Assembly (NCBI GenBank): GCA_902766005.1
Contig: CACXCB010000029.1
Span: forward strand, 64,539 to 117,732
DNA from: an uncultured Erysipelotrichaceae bacterium
GTDB lineage: Bacteria; Bacillota_I; Bacilli_A; Erysipelotrichales; Erysipelotrichaceae
Length of the DNA stretch: 53,194 nucleotides
Direction: 5' to 3'
Shown: positions 1-7,078 of the stretch, one piece after another
Position numbering within the stretch: the stretch's first letter is position 1
How the letters are laid out: every line of letters starts with the position of its first letter
Notes under the pieces: model-generated
Told to the model about the DNA's origin: nothing
The model's input: the letters and a program-made list of their open reading frames with translations, nothing else
The model's database searches: none
Made by a program: the position numbers and the translations under genes

Positions 1-1471
1 TGCTGTTTCCGGAAGATCCGACTTTGCCAATGACATCCCCTGCAGAAACAATTGTTCCGACAGGCATCGGTGTACCGCTCATCATATGACAGTGTTTAAT
101 CGCATACAGGCTCCCGTTCATCTTGATCAGAAGATATACCTGGTTGCCTCCTCCGGAAGATCCCGGATATCCGCAACTGTTGCCCAATCCGCCATATGTT
201 TCGCAAGCATCAGCACTTGCAAGAACTACGCCATTGCCTTCAGCCAGGATATTCGTTCCGACAGGTGCTGCAAAGTCATAGCCAAGATGTACGCCTCCGC
301 CGTTATAATACCATGTTCCTGCACTGCGATATGCACCGGGTACCGGATATACCCATCCGCCACCGGTATTGACAGTTGGTGTCGGGGTTGGCTCAGGAGT
401 AGGCTCCGGAGTTGGTTCGGACGTTGGTTCAGGTTCAACGGTCGGCTCAGGTACAGATTCTTCAGGGTCATCTGATGTAATTTCTTCTGTGTTCTCGGGA
501 TCTGCAGGGGCTTCCGGCTCTGGTGTAGGTTCAGGTGTAGGCTCAGGAGTCGGTTCCGGCGTAGGCTCGGGTGTTGGCTGAATCACTGTATCGGGGATTG
601 AATCGAGCTGATTTACAAGACCGCTCATGGTTGCCTGAATCTGATCCAGATTGCCCGCAATCGCTGCGCTTTCCCCTTCCAGTTTGGCAGCCGTATTTTC
701 ATACTCTTCCTGAATAACCTGCGCCTGATACTTCATGACAAGCAGATCATTCTGCTTTGTGACGAGTTCATTTTTCTGAATTTCCAGTTGCAGATTTGCA
801 GCTTCTATTTCCTCTTCATCCTTTTCAAGATCTTCCTTGGCCTTGTTCAACTGTTCCATCAGTGCCGCCATCTCTTCGTTTGTTTCAGAGTCATAGCGGT
901 TGATATCGTTTAAACCGTTCATGATTCTCAGAAGTTCATCAAAACTGCTGACGCCTAATATAATATCAAGGAAGGAATTGATGCGCATCGAGGACTGTCC
1001 GGATGCCATACGCGAGCGGATTCTGTCAGCGATCTCTTCCACACTCTCCTGTTTTTCAGCAATTTCGGCTTGTTTTTCAGCAATCTCTGTTTCAATCTCC
1101 TCAATCTGTGATTCGATTTCATGAATCTTCTCATCCAGAGAGCTGATATCCCCGTTTAAGGAATCCGCCTCTTTCTGATACTCTTCAATCTTTACGCCAT
1201 ATTCGGCAATATTTTCGGCAATCTCATTTCTTTGTGCATCAATCTCCTTTAATCTTTCCGAAAGATCAGCAGACTGCCCCGACATATAATCTCTGTAAGC
1301 TTCACAAGCATCATAATCCGCTTTGGACTGGATGCCGTTTCCCGTGCATTTCTGTGACCAGTAGGCTGTATCGGTATAATCCGGTTCCGCTGTTACCGGC
1401 ACGCATGTATATATCATAGTGGCAAATGCAACACCACTCATCATTGCTTTTTTAAGTTTCATAAACGGCAT
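1..1471 (-). CDS. Secreted coiled-coil M23 peptidoglycan hydrolase (3' end outside window)
   Basis: Probable cell-wall endopeptidase of the PcsB/EnvC type, exported and acting on peptidoglycan. A signal peptide comes first (MKLKKAMMSG, then a hydrophobic run ending near TAEP). A long charged coiled coil of about 250 residues follows (repeats such as EIEETIAEKQAEIAEKQ), then a PTPEPTPEP-type linker (about positions 357-579), then the M23 domain. HLGYD (first metal ligands) and the KHCH pair are visible. The window ends inside the domain, just before the expected final HxH motif. Three in-frame ATGs (1483, 1471, 1462) follow an AGGAG at 1485-1489. The first is only one base from it, so 1471 is my choice, but 1462 is possible. 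Coiled-coil M23 proteins are usually held inactive until a partner such as FtsEX engages the coil; no ftsEX is in view. Confidence 0.88.
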   Translation of the reverse strand, partial: MPFMKLKKAMMSGVAFATMIYTCVPVTAEPDYTDTAYWSQKCTGNGIQSKADYDACEAYRDYMSGQSADLSERLKEIDAQRNEIAENIAEYGVKIEEYQKEADSLNGDISSLDEKIHEIESQIEEIETEIAEKQAEIAEKQESVEEIADRIRSRMASGQSSMRINSFLDIILGVSSFDELLRIMNGLNDINRYDSETNEEMAALMEQLNKAKEDLEKDEEEIEAANLQLEIQKNELVTKQNDLLVMKYQAQVIQEEYENTAAKLEGESAAIAGNLDQIQATMSGLVNQLDSIPDTVIQPTPEPTPEPTPEPTPEPTPEPEAPADPENTEEITSDDPEESVPEPTVEPEPTSEPTPEPTPEPTPTPTVNTGGGWVYPVPGAYRSAGTWYYNGGGVHLGYDFAAPVGTNILAEGNGVVLASADACETYGGLGNSCGYPGSSGGGNQVYLLIKMNGSLYAIKHCHMMSGTPMPVGTIVSAGDVIGKVGSSGNS

Positions 1472-1519
1472 TATAGCACTCATTCTCCTAAAATATATTT
1501 AAATTTTCTTTATTTTTAA

Positions 1520-1536
1520 CGATAACAGCGTTATCG
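1520..1536. promoter_or_regulatory. Perfect palindrome between ybaK and the M23 gene
   Basis: CGATAAC-agc-GTTATCG forms a 7-bp inverted repeat with a 3-base spacer, about 35-50 bases upstream of the M23 gene start and beyond the ybaK terminator. No T-run follows on either strand, so a terminator is unlikely. An operator for the M23 gene is the simplest reading, but this is inference. Confidence 0.4.
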
Positions 1537-1540
1537 AAAG

Positions 1541-1567
1541 AAAAAGGAATCCTTTTCCTAGGATTCC
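1541..1567 (-). terminator. Intrinsic terminator of ybaK
   Basis: Read on the minus strand, GGAATCC and GGATTCC form a 7-bp stem followed by TTTTTCTTTC. The 5' arm overlaps the ybaK stop codon. Confidence 0.8.
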
Positions 1568-2046
1568 GCTGTCAGAGGAGCAATTTTACCATTTGTTAAT
1601 GCAATCAGATCATCAGGATTGATTTCCATCTGTAAGCCTACTCTGCCACCCGACACAAGAATTGTATCGAATAATACTACTGTTTCGTCATAGTATGTCG
1701 GAAACCTCTTTTTCATGCCAACCGGACTGCACCCGCCATGAATATATCCCGTAATCCTTAACAGGTCTTTCTGTGGAATCATCTCCACGCTTTTCACCCC
1801 TGCTGCTCTTGCACAGGCTTTTAGATCCAGCTTGGATGTTACAGGAATCACAAACACATAATAATTGCGGTCATCCCCTTGTGTCACCAGTGTTTTGAAT
1901 ACATGATCCGGATCCTGGTTTGTTCTTCTTGCAACAGTCAATCCATCCGGCACCCCATCACTGACATCATATGTATGTTCAATATAACTAATTCCCTCGT
2001 TTTCAACCATGCGCATTGCATTTGTCTTCATTTCCTTTTTGGCCAT
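1558..2046 (-). CDS. ybaK: Cys-tRNA(Pro)/Cys-tRNA(Cys) deacylase YbaK/EbsC
   Basis: Cytoplasmic trans-editing enzyme of the YbaK/ProX family that hydrolyses Cys wrongly attached to tRNA(Pro). At 162 aa it is full length for the family. Recognisable stretches are HVFKTLV near the N terminus, the VIPV strand, the conserved lysine in SKLDLKACA, and GGCSPVGMKK, which lies in the substrate pocket. I start it at MAKKEMKTN because GGGAG stands five bases before this ATG. An in-frame ATG 21 bases further upstream has no such site. It is a single-gene unit with its own promoter and terminator. Confidence 0.93.
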   Translation of the reverse strand: MAKKEMKTNAMRMVENEGISYIEHTYDVSDGVPDGLTVARRTNQDPDHVFKTLVTQGDDRNYYVFVIPVTSKLDLKACARAAGVKSVEMIPQKDLLRITGYIHGGCSPVGMKKRFPTYYDETVVLFDTILVSGGRVGLQMEINPDDLIALTNGKIAPLTAES

Positions 2047-2089
2047 ATATACTCCCGTCATGCTCATATTATATCTATGGATCAGCTAA

Positions 2090-2118
2090 ATTATCAGCAT
2101 CTCCTTGATCATTGTCAA
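2090..2118 (-). promoter_or_regulatory. Promoter of ybaK
   Basis: On the minus strand, TTGACA (2113-2118) and GATAAT (2090-2095) are separated by 17 bases. A second TATAAT (2069-2074) lies nearer the gene but has no clear -35. Confidence 0.6.
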
Positions 2119-2244
2119 ATGATTATTTCTGAACCTTTTTTTCATCATTTCAAAACTATAAAGTACTTATCCCTTATTCAAAATTACTTTTGATTCTATG
2201 TTTGTCACCTTCAATGAAAAATTAACCCCTTTGAACAATTTCTG

Positions 2245-2273
2245 TTTTGAATTAGCTGATTTTGTATTATAAT
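2245..2273 (+). promoter_or_regulatory. Promoter of the LCP/BY-kinase operon
   Basis: TATAAT at 2268-2273 with TTTTGA/TTGAAT 15-17 bases upstream. The short leader that follows has a small CACCA/TGGTG hairpin (2285-2301) directly before the AAGGAGA ribosome site. Nothing else is recognisable in the 2047-2314 gap. Confidence 0.6.
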
Positions 2274-2314
2274 CATGTAGATTCACCATCTTTTTTGGTG
2301 TTTAAGGAGAGCAT

Positions 2315-3334
2315 ATGCCTAGACAAAGACGCAGGATTCATAAAAAGGATCTGAAAAAAGCCGGTATCGTATCCATCATACTGGTAGCGGCCATTGCAAT
2401 CTGTGCAATACTGATCTCAAAATGGGAAAACATCTTCTTTCAGACCGAAGGTGGTGAAAGCAATGTTATCATTGATCCCATCATCAAAGAACCTAAGCGT
2501 ATCACCATTAATGGCAAAGAATACCTGCAGACAGCCAAAATACAGACCTATCTGCTGATGGGAATAGACAAAGATGGTAAAGCTGTTCCCGTAAAAGATG
2601 GCGAAGGCGGAGGTCAGGCAGACATGCAGATTCTGCTGGTCATCGATGATGAGCATGAAACATGGCGAATCCTGCAGATCGACAGAGATATGATGGTTGA
2701 CGAAGCTGTATTTAATACAGATGGAAGCATCGCAGGTTACAACAAAGAACATATTTGTTTATTGCATACAGCAGGTACGGGTATGGAAGACAGTTGTGAA
2801 AGTGTGGTTTATGGATTATCTCATTTTCTCTGGGATCAGCCGATCGATGGCTATGTAGCAATGAACATGGGTGGCATTAATACATTGAATGATGCCATGG
2901 GTGGCATACCGGTTAAAATAACTACCGATTTTACCGCAGTGGATCCTACCCTTCCGCTAGGTGAAACGGTCACCTTAAAAGGTGAACAGGCAGAACGGTT
3001 TGTCCGTTCAAGAATGACTGTCGATGATGGTACAAATGTTTCGAGAATGGCAAGACAAAGGGAATATATGAAATCCTTTGTTAAGAAATTCGCTACATTG
3101 GATATGGATACAATTGTAGATGTGTATGATACTATTCAGGATTATACAGTCACGAACATGGGAAGCGGATTGATTGAAAAACTTGCCGAAAAGGTGCAAT
3201 CTTATGAGGAGCTTGAACTGGTACAGTTTGAAGGAATTCACGATAAAAGCAATTATTTCACAGAATTCTGGGTCGATGAACAAAACAAGCAAGATGTAAT
3301 ACTGGACTTATTCTACAGTCCGGTATGGGATTAA
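2315..3334 (+). CDS. LytR-CpsA-Psr (LCP) family cell-envelope protein
   Basis: LCP proteins transfer undecaprenyl-linked glycopolymers onto peptidoglycan or another acceptor outside the membrane. The 339-aa protein has a basic cytoplasmic start, one membrane segment (about residues 16-34) and an extracellular LCP domain: LLMGIDK, ADMQILLVI, the IDRDMMV arginine/aspartate motif, NTLNDAMGGI, and FVRSRM near the end. This matches the CpsA-type core without an accessory domain. It opens an operon with a Wzz-like and a BY-kinase gene, the order seen at the head of capsule loci, yet no glycosyltransferase, polymerase or flippase follows. The AAGGAGA ribosome site is well placed. Confidence 0.88.
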   Translation: MPRQRRRIHKKDLKKAGIVSIILVAAIAICAILISKWENIFFQTEGGESNVIIDPIIKEPKRITINGKEYLQTAKIQTYLLMGIDKDGKAVPVKDGEGGGQADMQILLVIDDEHETWRILQIDRDMMVDEAVFNTDGSIAGYNKEHICLLHTAGTGMEDSCESVVYGLSHFLWDQPIDGYVAMNMGGINTLNDAMGGIPVKITTDFTAVDPTLPLGETVTLKGEQAERFVRSRMTVDDGTNVSRMARQREYMKSFVKKFATLDMDTIVDVYDTIQDYTVTNMGSGLIEKLAEKVQSYEELELVQFEGIHDKSNYFTEFWVDEQNKQDVILDLFYSPVWD

Positions 3335-3354
3335 GTATTAGAGGGGTGAGCAAA

Positions 3355-4131
3355 TTGTCAACAGCAGAAAACAGTAATTACAATTACACGCCACAGCAAT
3401 TGCCTGTGAGCAATGACGAAGTGGAAATTGACCTCGTCGAAGTATTCTACCTATTATGGGCAAACATCTTAAAAATCATCTTATGTCTGGTTTTAGGTGC
3501 AGGTGTCGCATTTGCCTATTCCTTCTTCCTGATTACACCCAAGTATCAGGCTACCGCTAAAATGTATATTATCAATGCGAGTAAAAATTCTGTCGTTGAT
3601 ATCTCTGACCTGAATATCAGTTCTGCCTTAAGAGCTGACTATCAGCAGCTGATTCTCAGCAGACCGCTGTTAGAAGATGTCATTGAAGAATTAAATCTTG
3701 AATATACACCTAAGCAGCTGGCAGAAATGATCTCCGTATCCAATCCATCCGATACAAGAATCATTGCCGTTACAGCAACGAGCTTCAGTCCGCAGGAAGC
3801 TGCTGATCTGGCTAATGAACTGGTCACACAGGCAAAGATCTATCTTCCGGAAATCATGAAGAGTGAAGAACCGAGTGTTTATGAAAGTGCCCTGGTTCCT
3901 ACCGTTAAATCTTCCCCATCCTATTCAAGAAATACAATGATCGGCGGATTGCTCGGTGCCCTTCTCTATTGCGCATTCTTACTTGTCAGATACTTCATGA
4001 ATGACACATTGATGACTTCAGATGATGTATTTAAGTATATAGGAATCCAGCCGCTGGCTGTTATTCCGGAAGGAAATCTTGGCGAATTCAACAAAATCAA
4101 AAAGAAGAAAAAGACAGGAGGCAATAAATAA
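3355..4131 (+). CDS. Wzz/CpsC-type polysaccharide co-polymerase, BY-kinase modulator
   Basis: Membrane protein of the Wzz/CapA/CpsC family that sets polymer chain length and activates its cognate tyrosine kinase. Two membrane segments (near residues 34-54 and 195-215) flank an extracellular domain, with VPTVKSSPSYS just before the second, as in CpsC proteins. Translation most likely starts at TTG 3355. AGGGGTGAG precedes it by a few bases, whereas the upstream ATG at 3325 lies inside the LCP gene without a ribosome site. With this start the protein is 258 aa. The last base of its stop codon is the first base of the kinase ATG (TAATG), so the two are translationally coupled. Confidence 0.87.
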   Translation: MSTAENSNYNYTPQQLPVSNDEVEIDLVEVFYLLWANILKIILCLVLGAGVAFAYSFFLITPKYQATAKMYIINASKNSVVDISDLNISSALRADYQQLILSRPLLEDVIEELNLEYTPKQLAEMISVSNPSDTRIIAVTATSFSPQEAADLANELVTQAKIYLPEIMKSEEPSVYESALVPTVKSSPSYSRNTMIGGLLGALLYCAFLLVRYFMNDTLMTSDDVFKYIGIQPLAVIPEGNLGEFNKIKKKKKTGGNK

Positions 4132-4862
4132 TGAACCATTTAGATGTAATGAATATGCCTAACCTGCCATTTGAGGTACAGGAATCTTTAAACCAGTTAA
4201 GAATTAACCTTGGCTTTTCCGGTGCAGAGATTAAAACGATTATGATTACAAGCTCTACACCGAATGAAGGAAAGAGCTTTGTCGCAATCAATCTTTGGAA
4301 AATGATGGCAAATGTCGGTAACCGTGTACTGTTAATTGATACAGACTTAAGAAATTCCGACATGAGAACCAAATACAGATTCCAGAACGAAAACGGAATT
4401 CTCGGTATTGAGCATTATCTTTCCGGAAAAATTGAGCTTTTTGATACAATTTACGAGACAAATTATCAAAATGGGTATATAATACCTGTATCTACGAATA
4501 TCGTAGACCCTACTACATTGCTTGAAAGCAACCGTTTCAAGGTCATGATTGAGCAATGTAAAGCAAGGTTTGACTATATTATCGTAGATACACCGCCGCT
4601 TGGAAGTGTTGCAGATGCATTGAACATCGCTAAGCATTGTGACGGTACGTTACTGGTAATCAGAAGCGGAGAAGTACCGCGTAAAGTGGTAAATGACTCT
4701 GTTAATCTTCTGAGACGTACTGAAGTTCCTCTGCTTGGTGTGGTGCTGAACAGAGTTGACACGAGTAAGCGCGGATCCAATTATGGCTACTATTACCGGT
4801 ACGGGTACTACAGCAACTACGGATATGGTAATGGCAAAAGCGATAAGAAAAAACCGAAATAA
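4131..4862 (+). CDS. Bacterial tyrosine kinase (BY-kinase, CapB/CpsD type)
   Basis: Cytoplasmic ATPase-type autokinase that pairs with the preceding membrane protein. Walker A is STPNEGKSF, Walker A' is LLIDTDLR and Walker B is YIIVDTPP. The C terminus holds a tyrosine cluster (YGYYYRYGYYSNYGYG), the usual autophosphorylation tail. Length (243 aa) is normal for the family. No cognate phosphatase (CpsB/Wzh or low-molecular-weight type) is adjacent. The final operon gene encodes a signal-peptide surface protein, so the kinase may tune something other than a classical capsule; this is inference. Confidence 0.92.
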   Translation: MNHLDVMNMPNLPFEVQESLNQLRINLGFSGAEIKTIMITSSTPNEGKSFVAINLWKMMANVGNRVLLIDTDLRNSDMRTKYRFQNENGILGIEHYLSGKIELFDTIYETNYQNGYIIPVSTNIVDPTTLLESNRFKVMIEQCKARFDYIIVDTPPLGSVADALNIAKHCDGTLLVIRSGEVPRKVVNDSVNLLRRTEVPLLGVVLNRVDTSKRGSNYGYYYRYGYYSNYGYGNGKSDKKKPK

Positions 4863-4878
4863 GGAGGAAGAAGGTTAA

Positions 4879-5421
4879 ATGAAAAAGATTCTCGGATTTG
4901 TAGCGGCATTGCTTCTCGCATTGTCGTTACCAATGACAGTTTTTGCAGAGGGTTCTGTTTCTGGTGAAATCAAAATTGATCCTGATAATGGTTACGTAAT
5001 TAAAGTAAACGACAAAGGAAGCAAAGTTGATGAACAGTTAGGTACATCTCTTGGTGATGGTTACACTGTTGTATTCGTAGGTAATGCTTATGTTACACCT
5101 AAAGGAGCTACAAATGTTCCAAATAAAACAGTTAATGCATCTGATTACAAGGGTGATGTAGTTATTCATGTCAGTGGCAAAACAGGAAAAGCAACAGCTC
5201 CTGCTGCAAGTGTAGTTCTCAGTGCTGATGATTTATCACCTGTTATTGTTTTAGCAAAAGATTCAAAAGATTCTAAGACAACTCCTTCCAAGACATCCGA
5301 TGGCGGAAAGAAAGCTACTAACACAGCTGACTCTTCCAACATGTTTGTATATGGTGGATTGCTTGTAGTTGCTCTTGGTGCAATCGCTGCTGTTGTAACT
5401 GCTAAAAAGAGAAACGCTTAA
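4879..5421 (+). CDS. Exported surface protein with sortase-like C-terminal anchor
   Basis: Not assigned to a named family. The 180-aa product has a signal peptide (MKKILGFVAALLLALSLP, cleavage near VFAEG) and a Gly/Asp/Val-rich beta-type body of about 100 residues. A Ser/Thr/Lys-rich spacer (about 130-150) comes next. The tail is NTADSSNM, a hydrophobic stretch, then KKRNA. That arrangement is a cell-wall sorting signal, but the motif is NTADS rather than LPXTG, so a non-standard sortase class would be needed. Its position 16 bases after the BY-kinase, with GGAGG and a strong terminator behind it, makes it part of that operon. No sortase gene is in the window. Confidence 0.75.
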   Translation: MKKILGFVAALLLALSLPMTVFAEGSVSGEIKIDPDNGYVIKVNDKGSKVDEQLGTSLGDGYTVVFVGNAYVTPKGATNVPNKTVNASDYKGDVVIHVSGKTGKATAPAASVVLSADDLSPVIVLAKDSKDSKTTPSKTSDGGKKATNTADSSNMFVYGGLLVVALGAIAAVVTAKKRNA

Positions 5422-5446
5422 TTATAAGTATTCATTTAATTAAAAA

Positions 5447-5478
5447 AAAGAATCGTAGCTGTAGCGATTCTTTTTTTT
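5447..5478 (+). terminator. Terminator of the LCP/BY-kinase operon
   Basis: GAATCG and CGATTC pair around a 9-base loop and are followed by eight T's. The A-rich 5' flank could extend the stem. Confidence 0.85.
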
Positions 5479-5491
5479 ATTCTTCTTTTTC

Positions 5492-5519
5492 AAAAAAAAT
5501 AATCGGAAACTCCGATTAT
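5492..5519 (-). terminator. Terminator of the HU gene
   Basis: ATAATCGGA / TCCGATTAT stem with a 3-base loop. On the minus strand it ends in a run of T's. It overlaps the HU stop codon. Confidence 0.85.
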
Positions 5520-5818
5520 TTTTTGAATGCATTCTTAATTGCTGTAGAGAATTTGAACTTAGGAGCAACGCCTGCAGGAACTTCAACAGTCTCTCCGTTG
5601 AATGGGTTTCTGGCTGTGCGTGCTTTTGTTTCTACAGAAGTGAATTTACCGAAGCCGGCAATATTTGCTTCACCTCTTGTCGTAATTGCTTCTGTGATCT
5701 CATCAAATACATAATCAACAACAGCTTTTGCATCTTTCTGTGTCATTTCAAATTCAGCAACCAGTCCTTCAGCTAAGGACTTCTTTGTAACCATCTTTGG
5801 TTCTTTCTTCTTTGGCAT
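5516..5818 (-). CDS. hup: HU family nucleoid DNA-binding protein
   Basis: Small dimeric histone-like protein that bends DNA. At 100 aa it has a KKK-rich N-terminal extension of about eight residues before the usual start of HU. The core follows (TKKSLAEGLVAEF, DEITEAI, ANIAGFGKF). The DNA-binding arm carries ARTARNPFNGETV with the intercalating proline, and the end is PKFKFSTAIKNAFKK. GGAGG lies five bases before the ATG. Single-gene unit with its own promoter and terminator. Confidence 0.96.
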   Translation of the reverse strand: MPKKKEPKMVTKKSLAEGLVAEFEMTQKDAKAVVDYVFDEITEAITTRGEANIAGFGKFTSVETKARTARNPFNGETVEVPAGVAPKFKFSTAIKNAFKK

Positions 5819-5842
5819 ATTAGCCTCCTTCTTATATACTAT

Positions 5843-5870
5843 ATTTTAATAAATTTATATATGTTTTCAA
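5843..5870 (-). promoter_or_regulatory. Promoter of the HU gene
   Basis: TTGAAA (5865-5870) and TAAAAT (5843-5848) on the minus strand, 16 bases apart, in a very A/T-rich stretch. Confidence 0.5.
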
Positions 5871-5881
5871 CTACACAGATG

Positions 5882-5907
5882 AAAAAACAGAGATTTTCTC
5901 TGTTTTA
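5882..5907 (-). terminator. Terminator of the FMN-binding lipoprotein gene
   Basis: AACAGAGA / TCTCTGTT stem with a 4-base loop and a T-run on the minus strand, overlapping the stop codon. Confidence 0.8.
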
Positions 5908-6252
5908 TTTTGCCTGATCAAGAGCTGCATTTACAGCTTCGATAATAGCATTGGATGTGTCTGTGCATCCGCTGATTGTATCTACATCAGCAGAACCTGC
6001 TTCAACAATTGCCCCCGGCAGATCAGCAATAGCTGCATCAGAGATGCCATCTGTTTCCTGATGATCAGTGATTTCAACTTTTGTGATAGCTGTATCGGAT
6101 ACAGTTACTTCAACAGTAACATCGCCATTGTGGCCTGCACCTGTGCCAGTATAGGTGCCTGCTTTATATTTTGCAGATGTTGTGGAGCTGCTGGAGCATC
6201 CGACCATAGCTGCAACTGCCAGTACAGCTAATGCCTTTTTCAATTCTTTCAT
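5905..6252 (-). CDS. Single-domain FMN-binding lipoprotein
   Basis: A 115-aa exported lipoprotein: MKELKKALAVLAVAAMVGC is a lipoprotein signal with the acylated Cys at position 19. One FMN_bind domain (the NqrC/RnfG C-terminal type) follows. These domains accept FMN covalently through a phosphoester to Thr/Ser in an [ST]GA[ST]-x-[ST] motif, added by ApbE. Here the motif reads SGCTDTS, with Cys in place of Ala; the acceptor Thr is kept. It closely resembles the repeats in RnfD and RnfG 8-10 kb away. It could carry electrons between the membrane and outside acceptors, as PplA-type proteins do; that role is inference. AGGAGG precedes the start. Confidence 0.87.
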   Translation of the reverse strand: MKELKKALAVLAVAAMVGCSSSSTTSAKYKAGTYTGTGAGHNGDVTVEVTVSDTAITKVEITDHQETDGISDAAIADLPGAIVEAGSADVDTISGCTDTSNAIIEAVNAALDQAK

Positions 6253-6305
6253 TTTCTTTTCCTCCTAACGGATAGTATTATACATCATTTTTTCATATTT
6301 GTTCC

Positions 6306-7016
6306 TTAAGATCTGTGATTCTTTCCTGTCTGATAATCAATTTCTATACCGGGTTGTACATTAAAACAAAATATGCAGAAACTGATTTCATCATCTTCTA
6401 CTGATTCGGCTTCCATCAATACCCCTCGGCATACCAATTCATCATCAATGAATACCGGTGTAACCCTGTACAATACATGATTTCCCGTTCTTCTGATATA
6501 AGAAGCACATCTGTTTTCAAACGGGAGCATCCCTTCGATATTCATATATCTGGTGCCAGTAATCAGGTTGTTCATATTGACATTCTCCCCTGTCAATTCA
6601 AAAGCAATTAAATGACACCGGTTGTACAAAAACCTGTCTTCAATCAAATCCGGATATTCATTGTTTTGAAAACCAGTCGGATATACTTCCAGCAAAGACT
6701 CCCTTGTATCTGTCGGCATCATATCTGCATCAATCAATGCATAGGCATATGTGCATCTTCCAAGACTGTCCTTTTCTCCGTATTCTTCAAAAGGTTCTCT
6801 TTGTAAATCTTCTTTGGTAAAGAAAGGTTGATTATCATGGTATTCCACTGCGGGCTCTCCCTTATAAGCAGGAAGTTCTTCTTCTTTTAAAACAATGGCA
6901 TGATTCGCTATTGAATCCGTATGATTTTGAAAATACGGAAGTCCGTATATCAGACAGCCGATTAATAAGATAAATGCAAATATATGATATATTCTTTGTC
7001 TGTATTTTCTTTTCAT
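6306..7016 (-). CDS. Membrane-anchored DNA/RNA non-specific endonuclease (EndA-like)
   Basis: Member of the NUC1/EndA beta-beta-alpha-metal nuclease family, found as DNA-entry or extracellular nucleases in Gram-positive bacteria. An uncleaved N-terminal membrane anchor (residues 10-27) places the catalytic domain outside. The core reads LYNRCHLIAFELTGEN, then NNLITGTRYMN, GMLPFE, HVLYRVTPVF and FNVQPGIEIDY. The signature DRGH is NRCH here (residues 132-135). The general-base His135 and the metal-ligand Asn region are kept, so activity is plausible. No Shine-Dalgarno is present: TATAAT ends seven bases before the ATG, which suggests a leaderless message. Divergent from the carboxypeptidase gene. 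Confidence 0.88.
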   Translation of the reverse strand: MKRKYRQRIYHIFAFILLIGCLIYGLPYFQNHTDSIANHAIVLKEEELPAYKGEPAVEYHDNQPFFTKEDLQREPFEEYGEKDSLGRCTYAYALIDADMMPTDTRESLLEVYPTGFQNNEYPDLIEDRFLYNRCHLIAFELTGENVNMNNLITGTRYMNIEGMLPFENRCASYIRRTGNHVLYRVTPVFIDDELVCRGVLMEAESVEDDEISFCIFCFNVQPGIEIDYQTGKNHRS

Positions 7017-7022
7017 TCCATC

Positions 7023-7028
7023 ATTATA
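7023..7028 (-). promoter_or_regulatory. -10 box of the nuclease gene, abutting the start codon
   Basis: TATAAT on the minus strand ends seven bases before the ATG at 7016, so transcription would begin at or next to the start codon. Confidence 0.55.
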
Positions 7029-7063
7029 ATACCTTAAATTACATAATCAAACCTGTCTTTATT

Positions 7064-7072
7064 TGGTATAAT
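7064..7072 (+). promoter_or_regulatory. Extended -10 promoter of the carboxypeptidase, leaderless
   Basis: TGG-TATAAT is a perfect extended -10 element. The ATG at 7079 follows after six bases with no ribosome site between. Confidence 0.65.
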
Positions 7073-7078
7073 ACTTTC

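Noticed and set aside
369..581. Plus-strand frame of repeated Val-Gly-Ser units
   Set aside because: It is the antisense of the PTPEP linker of the M23 hydrolase gene; no ribosome site, and the repeat is explained by the minus-strand protein.
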